A stretch of DNA of 64,000 bases. It comes from Kiritimatiellia bacterium (GTDB lineage Bacteria > Verrucomicrobiota > Kiritimatiellia > UBA8416 > JADHWI01). The notes under the pieces are model-generated. The model was not told the DNA's origin. It was given only the letters and a program-made list of their open reading frames with translations, and did not search any database. Position numbers and translations under genes: made by a program. Location: assembly GCA_030744755.1 (NCBI GenBank), contig JASLPY010000010.1, forward strand, positions 43,918 to 107,917, given 5' to 3'. This document shows positions 39,380-48,995 of this stretch, piece after piece; within the stretch, counting starts at the first letter, position 1; each line of letters opens with the position of its first letter.

Positions 39380-39433
39380 AAAAAGAGAGCCGGCGTATCG
39401 AGACCATCCAGGTCCTTCTCGATATCGCCGGCT
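39380..39433 (-). terminator. Intrinsic-terminator-like hairpin with U-tract in the amt leader
   Basis: Minus strand AGCCGGCGATATCGAGA ...TCTCGATACGCCGGCT followed by CTCTTTTTG; a second small hairpin GTCAGGG..CCCTGAC lies between it and amt. Confidence 0.6.
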
Positions 39434-39483
39434 TAAGTCCGTGTTTGCTTCGTGCCGTGCTTAAAAGGGTTGTCTTTGCTCTG

Positions 39484-39702
39484 CTATCTTTTCTTTGGCC
39501 TTAATTCACTGCCAATATGTTCCAACACTCTGTCGATCTTCCAAGGTTCTGTACCCCTGCACATCAAGGTCATGGTATGACGCGTTTCGGGGTTTAGATT
39601 CTGAAGATACCTCACGAGTTCCTTTTGCCTCCCGGTGAGAGGCCCAATCGACTCGTCATCACTCCCAGCATTCTCCTTACCGGAGTACATGTCACCACCC
39701 AT
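39484..39702 (-). CDS. Small hypothetical protein (72 aa)
   Basis: ORF upstream of amt on same strand; no recognised family. Confidence 0.35.
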   Translation of the reverse strand: MGGDMYSGKENAGSDDESIGPLTGRQKELVRYLQNLNPETRHTMTLMCRGTEPWKIDRVLEHIGSELRPKKR

Positions 39703-40047
39703 GATCTGTCACCACCCATAATTGCTTCGTTGGCATTTCTGATAGCGAAGAGTATTCGCAGAAACTGTGCCACTTGCACTGATTCATCGAAAAGCGCTGT
39801 AAACAAGGCCTTTTCCCCGTATCAGCTCGTTTCTCTTGCAGATAAACAACAAGCAGCATAACACAATCCTGTAGCGTGTCTACCCATTAGTTACATTATT
39901 GTGACACCAGAAGACCACCCTCGCCATTATGGACCGTGGGGCACTCAAGGATCGGCAATGCTCTGAATAACCTATGGGTGCCTCAGTGATTGGGTTTGTT
40001 TTGCATATTACGTTGAGATCGGTGACCCATTTCTGTAAACTGATGAT

Positions 40048-40344
40048 ATGAGAGCGAAAAGAGCCGTGTTGGTCTTGGCCTGGTTGATTGTGCCGTTCGT
40101 GCTCGCGGGGTGCGTGATGGTGCCCGAACCTAGAGGCGAGAATGTGTCCTTCGTGCCGCTTCTGTCGCCGGTAATGCTGTTCGGCCCAGAACCCTACTAC
40201 GTTTATGAAGGGTATTACTATGACTGCGTGGATTACAGCTGGTACTATTCGCGCTCATGGAGTGGACATTGGAGAGGCCTGCCCAGAGGACCACTACCCT
40301 ATAGAGGGACGGCTCAGGGACGGCGCGGCCCTAGACGCCACTAG
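40048..40344 (+). CDS. Putative small lipoprotein
   Basis: MRAKRAVLVLAWLIVPFVLAGCVMVPEP lipobox; Tyr/Arg-rich C-terminus. Confidence 0.5.
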   Translation: MRAKRAVLVLAWLIVPFVLAGCVMVPEPRGENVSFVPLLSPVMLFGPEPYYVYEGYYYDCVDYSWYYSRSWSGHWRGLPRGPLPYRGTAQGRRGPRRH

Positions 40345-40511
40345 AGCCACACACCGCTGACTCTTCTCCCGCCCTGCTGGAGAGGTATTCACCCATCGAC
40401 ATTCCCATCCTGTGAAGTACCCCACAGATAGTAGGAGCATTGCCAATCGTGGAGCCCCCCACAGGTCGTTCGACAAGATAAGATCATAGAATGAGGCAAT
40501 TCATACGGGGT

Positions 40512-40651
40512 TGATCGTCGTCTCGATCTTCGTCGATCTTCACCGTTGTCCCGATCCTTGTCTTGATCGTCGTCGACAATGATCGGGACGACGATCGAGA
40601 CAAAGATGGGGAATGACTACGATCGTGACAATGATCAGGATGAAGATGGAT
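40512..40651. repeat. Low-complexity GAY/RTC-rich degenerate repeat with inverted symmetry
   Basis: gatcgtcgtctcgatcttcgtc... / ...gacgacgatcgagacaaagatg. Confidence 0.6.
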
Positions 40652-41012
40652 TTCAAATGCTTCCAGGCGACGCCTCGGAAGGCACGCCTGAAGCACACGT
40701 TAGCACCACGGCTTACAGGTGTGATTTTGGGCTGATTGTACACAAGAAAGACAAGTCCGATTAGGATTACGAGCAGGGCTCCGTGCCCATCTGCTTGCAT
40801 CCCGCCACTGCGGGACGCGATATCCGCGGTTGAAAGCCCTTGCAGCGTAGAATGCTCACTTGAGCGAATTGTTGCAGGTCCAGGAGGAGTCTGCTAGTTT
40901 GATAATAGACGCACGCGCGGGGGGGGGATACGCTACCTATGCAGCACGCAGCAAATGGTAACCCTTCTCGTCTGTTTGGGAGAACCACGGATACAAGCGA
41001 GGATGCGGCAAT

Positions 41013-42668
41013 ATGAGTATGCTCTGCTTCCAGTGTCAAGAAACCGCCAGGAACTCGGGATGTACGGTGAGGGGCGTATGTGGCAAACCGGAAGTGACTG
41101 CTAATCTGCAGGATCTACTGATATTCGTTCTGAAGGGAATATCCATTTATGGCGTTGAAACAAATAAATCTGGACATGTTGATGAATCAATAGGTCTGTT
41201 CGTTGCCCAGTCTCTCTTCGCTACAATCACAAACGCCAACTTCGATGACAACCGCATTATCTCCTTGATAGAAGAGGGATTGAGTATTCGAGAGCAACTG
41301 AAAGACCAATTGCTATCGACCTCTACTCGCAAAGAGTTCTTTGAGAATCTTCCTGATTGTGCGGTGTGGCATTCAGACAGTATCGCTGACTATCATGAGA
41401 AAGCGAAACATGTTGGATTTCTATCCTATGTAGATGAAGATATTCGTGCCTTGAAAGCCCTTATAATTTATGGATGCAAAGGCATTTCCGCCTACGCCGA
41501 TCACGCGGCAATGTTAGGTTTTGAAGACCGGGGCATCTATGATTTTATCATCGAAGCATTGGCCGCAACCGCTCAAGAGCTATCAGTTGAAGAGCTACGG
41601 GGCGTCACAAGAGAAGCCGGGGAATGCGCTGTCAAGACGATGGCACTTTTGGATAAGGCAAACAATGAGAGTTTTGGCCATCCTGAAATAACCAACGTCA
41701 GTATTGGAGTTGGCGCAAACCCGGGCATCCTGATCTCAGGGCATGATTTCAGGGACCTGGAAGACCTCCTCAAACAATCTGATGGCACGGGGATTGATAT
41801 CTATACTCATGGCGAAATGCTTCCCGCACATTACTACCCGTCTCTCAAGAAGTACAAACATCTTGTCGGGAATTATGGGAATGCCTGGTGGCAGCAGGCC
41901 ACGGAATTTGACTCTTTCAATGGCCCTATTCTGATGACAACAAATTGCATTGTTCCAGTCAAAGATACGTATAGAGAGAGAATCTTCACAACAGGAATGG
42001 CTGGGTATCCGGGGGTCAAGCATGTTGCCGACAGGAAAGACGGTGGCATCAAAGATTTTTCTGAGATAATCGAACTCGCAAAGAAATGTTCTCCTCCAAG
42101 CGAACTTGAAAAAGGAGAAATCGTTGGTGGCTTTGCACACCATCAAGTGCTGGCCTTGGCGGACAGAATAGTAGAAGCAGTGAAAACAGGAAAGATCAAG
42201 CATTTTGTTGTCATGTCAGGTTGTGACGGTAGACATAAGACCAGGAAATACTATACGGAAATCGCAGAAGCCTTGCCTAAAGATACTGTTATTCTGACCT
42301 CGGGATGTGCAAAATATCGATATAACAAACTTAACCTGGGTGACATTGAAGGAATCCCAAGAGTCCTTGATGCAGGACAGTGTAATGATTCATACTCTCT
42401 CGTGCTCATTGCACAACAACTTGGAAAAGCTCTTGGTGTGACAGATATCAATGATTTGCCGCTCTCTTTCGATATCGCATGGTATGAACAAAAGGCGATA
42501 GCGGTACTGTTAGCATTGGTTCATATGGGTGTGAAGAATATCAGACGGGGACCCACGGCACCCGGATTCTTGACACCCAGGATGATGAAAGCCATGACAC
42601 GAGAATTTGACACAAAACTCATTGGTGAAGTCTCGGGGGACATTGAAGCCATGCTTTCGGGTAATTGA
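41013..42668 (+). CDS. hcp: Hydroxylamine reductase / hybrid-cluster protein
   Basis: [24 protein letters not shown]-terminal cluster (CX2CX8CX5C) and conserved Hcp C-terminus ([23 protein letters not shown]). Confidence 0.95.
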   Translation: MSMLCFQCQETARNSGCTVRGVCGKPEVTANLQDLLIFVLKGISIYGVETNKSGHVDESIGLFVAQSLFATITNANFDDNRIISLIEEGLSIREQLKDQLLSTSTRKEFFENLPDCAVWHSDSIADYHEKAKHVGFLSYVDEDIRALKALIIYGCKGISAYADHAAMLGFEDRGIYDFIIEALAATAQELSVEELRGVTREAGECAVKTMALLDKANNESFGHPEITNVSIGVGANPGILISGHDFRDLEDLLKQSDGTGIDIYTHGEMLPAHYYPSLKKYKHLVGNYGNAWWQQATEFDSFNGPILMTTNCIVPVKDTYRERIFTTGMAGYPGVKHVADRKDGGIKDFSEIIELAKKCSPPSELEKGEIVGGFAHHQVLALADRIVEAVKTGKIKHFVVMSGCDGRHKTRKYYTEIAEALPKDTVILTSGCAKYRYNKLNLGDIEGIPRVLDAGQCNDSYSLVLIAQQLGKALGVTDINDLPLSFDIAWYEQKAIAVLLALVHMGVKNIRRGPTAPGFLTPRMMKAMTREFDTKLIGEVSGDIEAMLSGN

Positions 42669-42753
42669 TTCCAACAAGGCTCAAGAGAGCAAACGTACAT
42701 GCCGGTCCGCGTTACAGCAGTGACGGCGGGAAACACGGCAAGGGAGATGCATT

Positions 42754-42972
42754 ATGAATGAATTCTCAGAAGCACAGACTCCTGACTGGGATCTCGCTGT
42801 GTGGAAGGAGTCGCTTAGTATCCATGTCGGAACAACCTATGCCTGCCACGACTGCGGCAACCTGGTCATGGTGACAAAGGGAGGTATTGGTGTAATGGAC
42901 ATGACCTGTTGCGGCAAGCAGATGGAACAGTTTGCCGGTCCTCGTTCACCAGATTCAGGAGACAAGGAATGA
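42754..42972 (+). CDS. Desulforedoxin-like small protein
   Basis: CHDCGNLVMVTKGGIGVMDMTCCGKQM (CxxC...CC) motif. Confidence 0.65.
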   Translation: MNEFSEAQTPDWDLAVWKESLSIHVGTTYACHDCGNLVMVTKGGIGVMDMTCCGKQMEQFAGPRSPDSGDKE

Positions 42973-43217
42973 CGCATAACGCCACGCGAGGCACGGTCTA
43001 CTTCTGCCCAATCTGCGCTGCTGAAATCACCACCCTGGCACCCGAGCATGGTGTTTTTCATCCCCGGTGCTGTAACAAACCTATGGAGCCAAAACAGAAG
43101 CTGGTGCGATTTCACATCTGTCCTGTGTGTGGCGCGGAAATTGCCGTTCTGTGCGAAGGGGAAGGTGACTTCCACCCCCGCTGCTGCAACGTGGACATGG
43201 AGATGGAAGCCGCATAA
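42969..43217 (+). CDS. Tandem desulforedoxin-like protein (two CxxC...CC modules)
   Basis: FCPICAAEITTLAPEHGVFHPRCCNKPM ... ICPVCGAEIAVLCEGEGDFHPRCCNVDM; ATGA overlap with upstream stop. Confidence 0.65.
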   Translation: MTHNATRGTVYFCPICAAEITTLAPEHGVFHPRCCNKPMEPKQKLVRFHICPVCGAEIAVLCEGEGDFHPRCCNVDMEMEAA

Positions 43218-43352
43218 ACGGCTTGCACTGTGTAGGCATTTCTTGAGCCCTGATTCGGCTGACCTCTCCGACATCGTGATGGCAACTCATTCTACTTGCA
43301 CCGTGTTGCTCGGGATTGTTATTGTTTTGACTGCAGTAATAGAGGCGCTCAA

Positions 43353-43526
43353 ATGGACTCAAATATCGATTCTTCCTGCAAACCACGACGCAGCCTATGT
43401 GCGGCGCGTTCGCGTGAACGCGAACTTGAGCGTCTTCGCGGAATGACCGTGGAGGCCCGGATTGACGCTGCGCTGACAATGAGTTCCAGGTTTTCGTGGC
43501 TCAAGCCGGTACCAAGGGAAAGCTAG
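43353..43526 (+). CDS. Small partner protein of nucleotidyltransferase (putative)
   Basis: ...MTVEARIDAALTMSSRFSWLKPVPRES; immediately upstream of the nucleotidyltransferase ORF. Confidence 0.45.
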   Translation: MDSNIDSSCKPRRSLCAARSRERELERLRGMTVEARIDAALTMSSRFSWLKPVPRES

Positions 43527-43529
43527 ACC

Positions 43530-44087
43530 GTGGACGATTCTGACGCAATCCTGCGTGCGGCCGAAGATGTCATTACCATTCTGCAGCGCCATCGAATTGA
43601 TGCTGTTGTGATCGGAGCCGTGGCTCTCGCGGCCTACCAGTATGTGCGGCAAACCGAAGACGTCGATCTTGGGGTCAACATGGATCTCTCCACGTTGCGA
43701 GCTGTGGCAGAATCGCTGCGTGAGTCAGGCTACACGGTTGAGCTTCGCGAACCCGACGGTAGCGATCCGCTTGGCGGTGTGATCGATGTGACGGGGTCTT
43801 TCGGGGCGCTGCAGATTGTCAACTATGGCGATAGGTTTCCGGCGGTCATCGAGGACGCCTTGCGTCTCGCTACGCTCGTTGTCCGAGAGGGTAGTCCTCT
43901 CAAGGTTGTGCCAATTCCTCAGCTTATAGCGTTGAAGCTATACGCCGGCAGGTACAAATCAAAGGCTGACATCATCGAACTCCTGCTGCGAAACCCAGAC
44001 TTGGATCTGGACGAGATCCGATCCGTGTGCCACCAGTACCGCCTCGCTGGTATTGATGAGCTCATTGCGGAAGCGAGAGATGCCTAG
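43530..44087 (+). CDS. Nucleotidyltransferase-fold protein (MNT/AbiEii-like)
   Basis: DAVVIGAVALAAYQYVRQTEDVDLGVNMDL (G[A/G]-x9-DxD-like) motif. Confidence 0.6.
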   Translation: MDDSDAILRAAEDVITILQRHRIDAVVIGAVALAAYQYVRQTEDVDLGVNMDLSTLRAVAESLRESGYTVELREPDGSDPLGGVIDVTGSFGALQIVNYGDRFPAVIEDALRLATLVVREGSPLKVVPIPQLIALKLYAGRYKSKADIIELLLRNPDLDLDEIRSVCHQYRLAGIDELIAEARDA

Positions 44088-44132
44088 GTGCCGGCGCATT
44101 CCTTCTGTTCATCCGGCAAAACTCACTCAGGT

Positions 44133-45599
44133 TTAAACACCTGGCACTTGCCCGGACGTTTGCCGCTTCTTAATGATGGCCACGATCGTGATCAGCGCGA
44201 ACACTGCTGCCCCTGCGCCGCCAAGGACCAGGTAGTTGGGCTTTACCTTTCCCACCTGGAATCTGAATGTCTCGCTTATGGCCTGGTCCCCCTCCCCCAG
44301 GGAGATCTGCGCATAATAGATGCCGTCTTCTTCGTAGACCCAACCCACCTTGTGAATGTGGCGGGGGTTGGCGTAAGCCTGGAAAGGGTGATTACCTTCG
44401 CTTAGATCCTCACCGTGCTGGTAGACCCGGAAGGTTACGGCATCATCATACGGGTTGCCAGTGGTGGTGTGTTTGACATAGAGGGCGAGATCCAGTGCCT
44501 TCTGGGTCGGAATCGGCCAGAACGTGAACTGCAGCGTCCAGGGTCCCGCATCCCGGAACTCTTCGAACAACGGCACCTGCGGATAGTTCTCCTGGTAGCT
44601 GTAGTGCGGAATACCACGAATATGATGCGCAGTTGCGACCGACGGCGCCGCCATCAGAACCGCACATATGCAGAGCATGACAAGAGACTGGTTTCGCGGC
44701 CGGGGCATCCGCACGTGAAACTGCAGCGCATCATCATTGCATACCTCAATACAACGCCCGCAGTTGTCGCACTCGCCACCGAGTGAACTGTGCGACGGGG
44801 CCAGGTCATAGGGACAGGCAACGTCACATGCCCCGCAGGAAGTACAGAGATCCTGATCTTGACGCACACGCAAGCGTCGCGCCGAGCCTAGCCAGGCCAG
44901 GAGCCCTCCGCCGGGACAGAGGCACTTGCACCAGAGACGCTCGCACAGGACGAGCTCACACAGCAGCAGGATACCGACAAAGACAAGTTCGCCCGTCATA
45001 AGTGTGCCGGACCAGGTATCGCGAACGGCGTCCGAGATGATGCGCGGGGGATAGAACCAGAAAAGGAACGGCACGGAGAACAACAGACAGATAAGCGCAC
45101 CCGCCACCAGGATGACGTACTTCGGCAGACGCGAAATGTCCAGGTTGAGTAATTGAACGCCATTGCGTTCCAGCCACCGTTTTGCTCCGCACACAGCTTC
45201 TCCAAAGAGCCCCATTGGGCATATCCAACTGCAGAACACGCGCCCCAGCAACAATGCACCGCCGACGGGAATCAAAACAGAGAGCAGGAGCGCCGCCGGC
45301 AGGGCGCGCGATGTCAGTAGACCGCTGAGTACTGCCAGGGGATCGCTGATCCGAAGCCCTCGAACTTTGAAAGACCACAGACCACCCGAAACGGTCACCG
45401 GTCTGCGATCCAGATGAGGTGACGATCCGTTAAGCCGATCGATGACACGGAGCCCACGGTGGGCGTCGATTTCAACCTGTCCACCGTACTGGGATTTGTA
45501 GTGCCGATGCAGATTCGATCCGGCAATGGCGAAGAGAAAAAGAAGCACAGCAGCACGCATCGCATGCCGCCACCACGATAGCTTGGGAAGACTCTTCAT
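44133..45599 (-). CDS. napH: NapH-like 4Fe-4S membrane protein with C-terminal extracytoplasmic extension
   Basis: GRVFCSWICPMGLFGE, CKCLCPGGGLLAWLG, CTSCGACDVACP, CDNCGRCIEVC; downstream of NapA/NapG; ATG at 45599. Confidence 0.75.
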   Translation of the reverse strand: MKSLPKLSWWRHAMRAAVLLFLFAIAGSNLHRHYKSQYGGQVEIDAHRGLRVIDRLNGSSPHLDRRPVTVSGGLWSFKVRGLRISDPLAVLSGLLTSRALPAALLLSVLIPVGGALLLGRVFCSWICPMGLFGEAVCGAKRWLERNGVQLLNLDISRLPKYVILVAGALICLLFSVPFLFWFYPPRIISDAVRDTWSGTLMTGELVFVGILLLCELVLCERLWCKCLCPGGGLLAWLGSARRLRVRQDQDLCTSCGACDVACPYDLAPSHSSLGGECDNCGRCIEVCNDDALQFHVRMPRPRNQSLVMLCICAVLMAAPSVATAHHIRGIPHYSYQENYPQVPLFEEFRDAGPWTLQFTFWPIPTQKALDLALYVKHTTTGNPYDDAVTFRVYQHGEDLSEGNHPFQAYANPRHIHKVGWVYEEDGIYYAQISLGEGDQAISETFRFQVGKVKPNYLVLGGAGAAVFALITIVAIIKKRQTSGQVPGV

Positions 45600-46201
45600 G
45601 ACTTCACCGATTGGGGCTTCACGCGAATCGCCTGTGGATAAACAATGCAGGCTTTCTCGCATAGCCCGCAGCCAACACAGAACTCGGGATCGACAACAGG
45701 GCGCTCCCAGGTTAATGCCTTCAGGGCCTGTCCCTTGAAAGGGCATGCCTGCACACATGCACCGCAGGCGAAACCGTTATAGGAATTGCAGATATTTTTA
45801 TCAACAACCGCACAGCCCATCTTCACGTGTGCCTGTATGTCCTCGCCCGTGTCTGTGGGAACGGCTTGTAAGGCTCCGGTTGGGCATACCCGGGTACAGC
45901 GCATACACAGAATGCATGCCTTCTCACGTACTCGCAGGTAAGGGGCGCCGATGCCGTTGGCGTACCGATTGAACTGGATGCAAGCGTTAGGACAAACATC
46001 GCCACATTGCCGGCACCCGATGCAGCGCGAGAGAAAGGCCTCCTCCGGCAATGCCGCAGGAGGTCTGATCACCGCCTCTCGCCAACTTTCGGCGCGAGCC
46101 AGAACCCGTGCGCGACTGCGCACCATCCACCCCGCCACGGCAGTCGATGATACCGTGGAAAGCAGGCCTTCAAGAAGGCGTCGCCTGGTCATCCGATTCA
46201 T
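45596..46201 (-). CDS. napG: NapG-like ferredoxin
   Basis: CIGCRQCGDVCP, CILCMRCTRVCP, CGACVQACP, CVGCGLCEKAC; RRRLLEGLLSTVSSTAVAG leader; start overlaps NapH. Confidence 0.8.
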   Translation of the reverse strand: MNRMTRRRLLEGLLSTVSSTAVAGWMVRSRARVLARAESWREAVIRPPAALPEEAFLSRCIGCRQCGDVCPNACIQFNRYANGIGAPYLRVREKACILCMRCTRVCPTGALQAVPTDTGEDIQAHVKMGCAVVDKNICNSYNGFACGACVQACPFKGQALKALTWERPVVDPEFCVGCGLCEKACIVYPQAIRVKPQSVKS

Positions 46202-46221
46202 TCAGTCGCCTAACAGTGCGC

Positions 46222-48942
46222 TCAGATACGCTCGATCCTGGCGGCGAGCTTCTTGAAGTCTACCTGTCCTGAAACGGGATCGTACGCCCGGTGACTGGTT
46301 GCATTGACCAGCCACTTGTTCTTCTTCGGGTCGGCGGAATCCGCAACCGACAGGTTCCATGGGCTGAAAACATAGCCACGTGGAACTTCATTACGGGCCG
46401 GCCGAACTTTTGAATGGATACCGCCTATGGAAACACGCCCCTGGTAATTACCGCGGCGAGTCACGATGCGCACCATGTCACCATCAGCCACTCCCAATTC
46501 CTTGGCGTCCTCCGCATGAATTTCGACGAACTGCTCGGGTACCAGGCGACGTGTCGTCGCCCCGCGGATCGTCTTTGATGCATGAAAATGCTCGTACACA
46601 ATACCGAGACCGAGCCAGAAGGGATACTTGTCCTTCGGCACCTCGTCCCACTTCTTGCCGCGAAAATCCTCGTCCGGCCATTCCGGTGTCAGGGCGTTGT
46701 CACGCGCCTTAACGAGAACGTCCTTGTGATCGGAGGCATAGTAGTTGGGATCGGTACCCATCTTGCGAAGGTCGGAAATGATTTCATCCTTCTCCGTGTA
46801 ATCCTGCCGGCAACTCTTCATGTGAAGCTTGCCGTCAGGCTTGCGGAAGTTCCCGTAGGGCTTCCCATCCCAGTTCTCCTGGTCCATGTAACGGCGGGGG
46901 GTGCCGCCGTTCTTGGCATGCTCGTAGGTAGGCGCCGGCCACTGGATTCCGCGCAGACGACGGATTTGATCGTAGAGGCCGATGCCGTCACGCTCCCGCA
47001 CCTCGAGCAGCCCGGACATGTCACAGTCCATGCCCTTACTGGCACGCACGATCTCCTCGTATACTTCTTCAGCGTCGTAGAGTTCAGGCCCTTCGGGGTG
47101 GAATTTCTTCTTCTTGTAGGGCCACATTTTCTTGACCTCTGCATCGGTCATGCCCAGCGCCTTGGCAATGGTCTTGCCCTTATCGATAGCCAGGTCCAGG
47201 TCGGGCAGGCACTTCTCAAAACCGGGAGCGCCCTTCCCAACCCCATCAACAATATTGAAGCGTCGTTCGGACGAGATATCGGTGCCTCCCTGCCATTCTC
47301 CCCATGTCAGTGCCGGGAAGATAACGTCACCGTAGAGCAGGTTCGGCGCATGCCGGTAGATATCCTGCACCACAACAAACATTTTCTCCAGGGCCGGCCG
47401 GATCAAGGTGTTCAGATCGGGCTGGTGAATATGAGTTGTATAGCAATAGAACATGGCTTTCATGGGGTCCAGACCATTACGGTCCAGCGTTTCCTGGTCC
47501 ATCAGCGCACGTTCGAACTGGCCAACCATCATGCCAGGATTCTTCCGGCCTGCGACCTCAACCAGCCGTTCTTCCGGACAGTTCCAGGCTTTGGCAATCT
47601 GCGAGATTCCCTTCATGTTCAATTTACCACCGCCTGCCAATCCCTGGTTGAACGGCAAACGCCCAGTCAATCCGCCGGTCAGACGTTCGCCCATGGCATT
47701 AGGCTGACCGGTCATTGAGAACGGCCCACAGCCTGGGCGGCCGATGTCGCCCGTCAGCGCATGCAGGTTGATGATCGAAATAACATTGTGCTGACCATGT
47801 ATGTGCTGGTTATAGCCGATACCCCACATCGTCAGGACGCCGCCACGACCACGGCGTTTGCCCTTACGGCTCGCGTCCGCCCACTCGGAGGCCACCTTGC
47901 GAATCAGGGCAGGCTCAATCTGCGTGCGATCCACAACCTTCTCCGGAGCGTAGTCTTCCTTGACCATCTTGATGTAATCTTCCCATCCCACGACGTTGGC
48001 CTTGAGGAAGTCGTAGTCGATAACGTCTTCGTGCTCGGTGACCAGGCAGTGCCCGATGGCATTCAGGCAGGAGATATCCCCGTTGATCGTGGGGAAGTGA
48101 TAGGAGTTCTCGGGATTGATGGATTCCAGGGCCTGCACCGAACCGGTGCGGCGCGGGTCCGAGACCAGTGTAGGAATGCCATTCTTCAGCTTGTGGTCCG
48201 CCGCTCTCCAGAATATGATGGTATGCGCGGCTCGCGGGTTGTGACCCCAGAAACTGATCATGTCAGCCTGCTCGATGTCATCGTAGCAAAGTGGCGGAGT
48301 GTCTGATCCGAACGTGGCAAAATAGGCCGTCACAGCCGATGTCATACAGGTCCTGGCATTGGCTTCGATCGAGTTTGATCCCAGCAGCCCCTTGAGCATC
48401 TTGTTCTCAATCCACTGAGTTTCAACCGTGAGCTGACCGGAACCATAGAGCCCGATGGCATTGCCGTTCCATTTCTTGTGAATCGCGGCGATCTTCTCGC
48501 CGACAATGTGTTCGGCCTCCTCGTAGGTGACCTCTTCGAAATCGCTCTCTTTGAAGCTACCCTTGGTCTTGGAGACATGCCCGCTGACAGGATCACTCAT
48601 GTCCTTGCGAATCAGCACCTTGGTGAGACGGTCGATGTACACGGGTTCATCGGCGTTCAGTCCCTTGATGCACTGAATTCCCTTATTGGTGGGATGCTGT
48701 TTATCAGGAACGATGCCAAGAATGCGGCCGGATTCGGCCTCATACTTGATAACCGACCCGCAGCCCACGCCGCAATAGGGGCACTGGGCGAGGCATGTCT
48801 TGATCCGCTGGGCACCACCAACCGTTTCCGCCAGAATCGTATCCGGGCAGAAGATCATGTCACTCAGTCCCACTGCTGCAGATCCTGCTGCAACACCTTT
48901 GATGAAGTTCCTCCGGTTAAGGTTGTATCCTCTCGAGGTCAT
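46222..48942 (-). CDS. napA: Periplasmic nitrate reductase catalytic subunit (NapA-like molybdoprotein)
   Basis: Tat NRRNFIKGVAAGSAAVG; CPYCGVGCGSVIKYEAE 4Fe-4S; ANARTCMTSAV (candidate Mo-ligand Cys); NLHALTGDIGRPGCGPFSMTGQPNAMGERLTGG. Confidence 0.8.
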   Translation of the reverse strand: MTSRGYNLNRRNFIKGVAAGSAAVGLSDMIFCPDTILAETVGGAQRIKTCLAQCPYCGVGCGSVIKYEAESGRILGIVPDKQHPTNKGIQCIKGLNADEPVYIDRLTKVLIRKDMSDPVSGHVSKTKGSFKESDFEEVTYEEAEHIVGEKIAAIHKKWNGNAIGLYGSGQLTVETQWIENKMLKGLLGSNSIEANARTCMTSAVTAYFATFGSDTPPLCYDDIEQADMISFWGHNPRAAHTIIFWRAADHKLKNGIPTLVSDPRRTGSVQALESINPENSYHFPTINGDISCLNAIGHCLVTEHEDVIDYDFLKANVVGWEDYIKMVKEDYAPEKVVDRTQIEPALIRKVASEWADASRKGKRRGRGGVLTMWGIGYNQHIHGQHNVISIINLHALTGDIGRPGCGPFSMTGQPNAMGERLTGGLTGRLPFNQGLAGGGKLNMKGISQIAKAWNCPEERLVEVAGRKNPGMMVGQFERALMDQETLDRNGLDPMKAMFYCYTTHIHQPDLNTLIRPALEKMFVVVQDIYRHAPNLLYGDVIFPALTWGEWQGGTDISSERRFNIVDGVGKGAPGFEKCLPDLDLAIDKGKTIAKALGMTDAEVKKMWPYKKKKFHPEGPELYDAEEVYEEIVRASKGMDCDMSGLLEVRERDGIGLYDQIRRLRGIQWPAPTYEHAKNGGTPRRYMDQENWDGKPYGNFRKPDGKLHMKSCRQDYTEKDEIISDLRKMGTDPNYYASDHKDVLVKARDNALTPEWPDEDFRGKKWDEVPKDKYPFWLGLGIVYEHFHASKTIRGATTRRLVPEQFVEIHAEDAKELGVADGDMVRIVTRRGNYQGRVSIGGIHSKVRPARNEVPRGYVFSPWNLSVADSADPKKNKWLVNATSHRAYDPVSGQVDFKKLAARIERI

Positions 48943-48995
48943 GGCCTTGTCTCCCTTATCGCTTTGGTCTGTAAGCCCATTCAGGGCAGTGAGTA

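Noticed and set aside
42754-43217. Full desulfoferrodoxin/superoxide reductase
   Set aside because: Only desulforedoxin-like CxxC...CC modules are present; the superoxide-reductase catalytic domain was not seen
46582-47718. 378-aa plus-strand ORF
   Set aside because: Antisense to NapA-like gene with strong cofactor motifs
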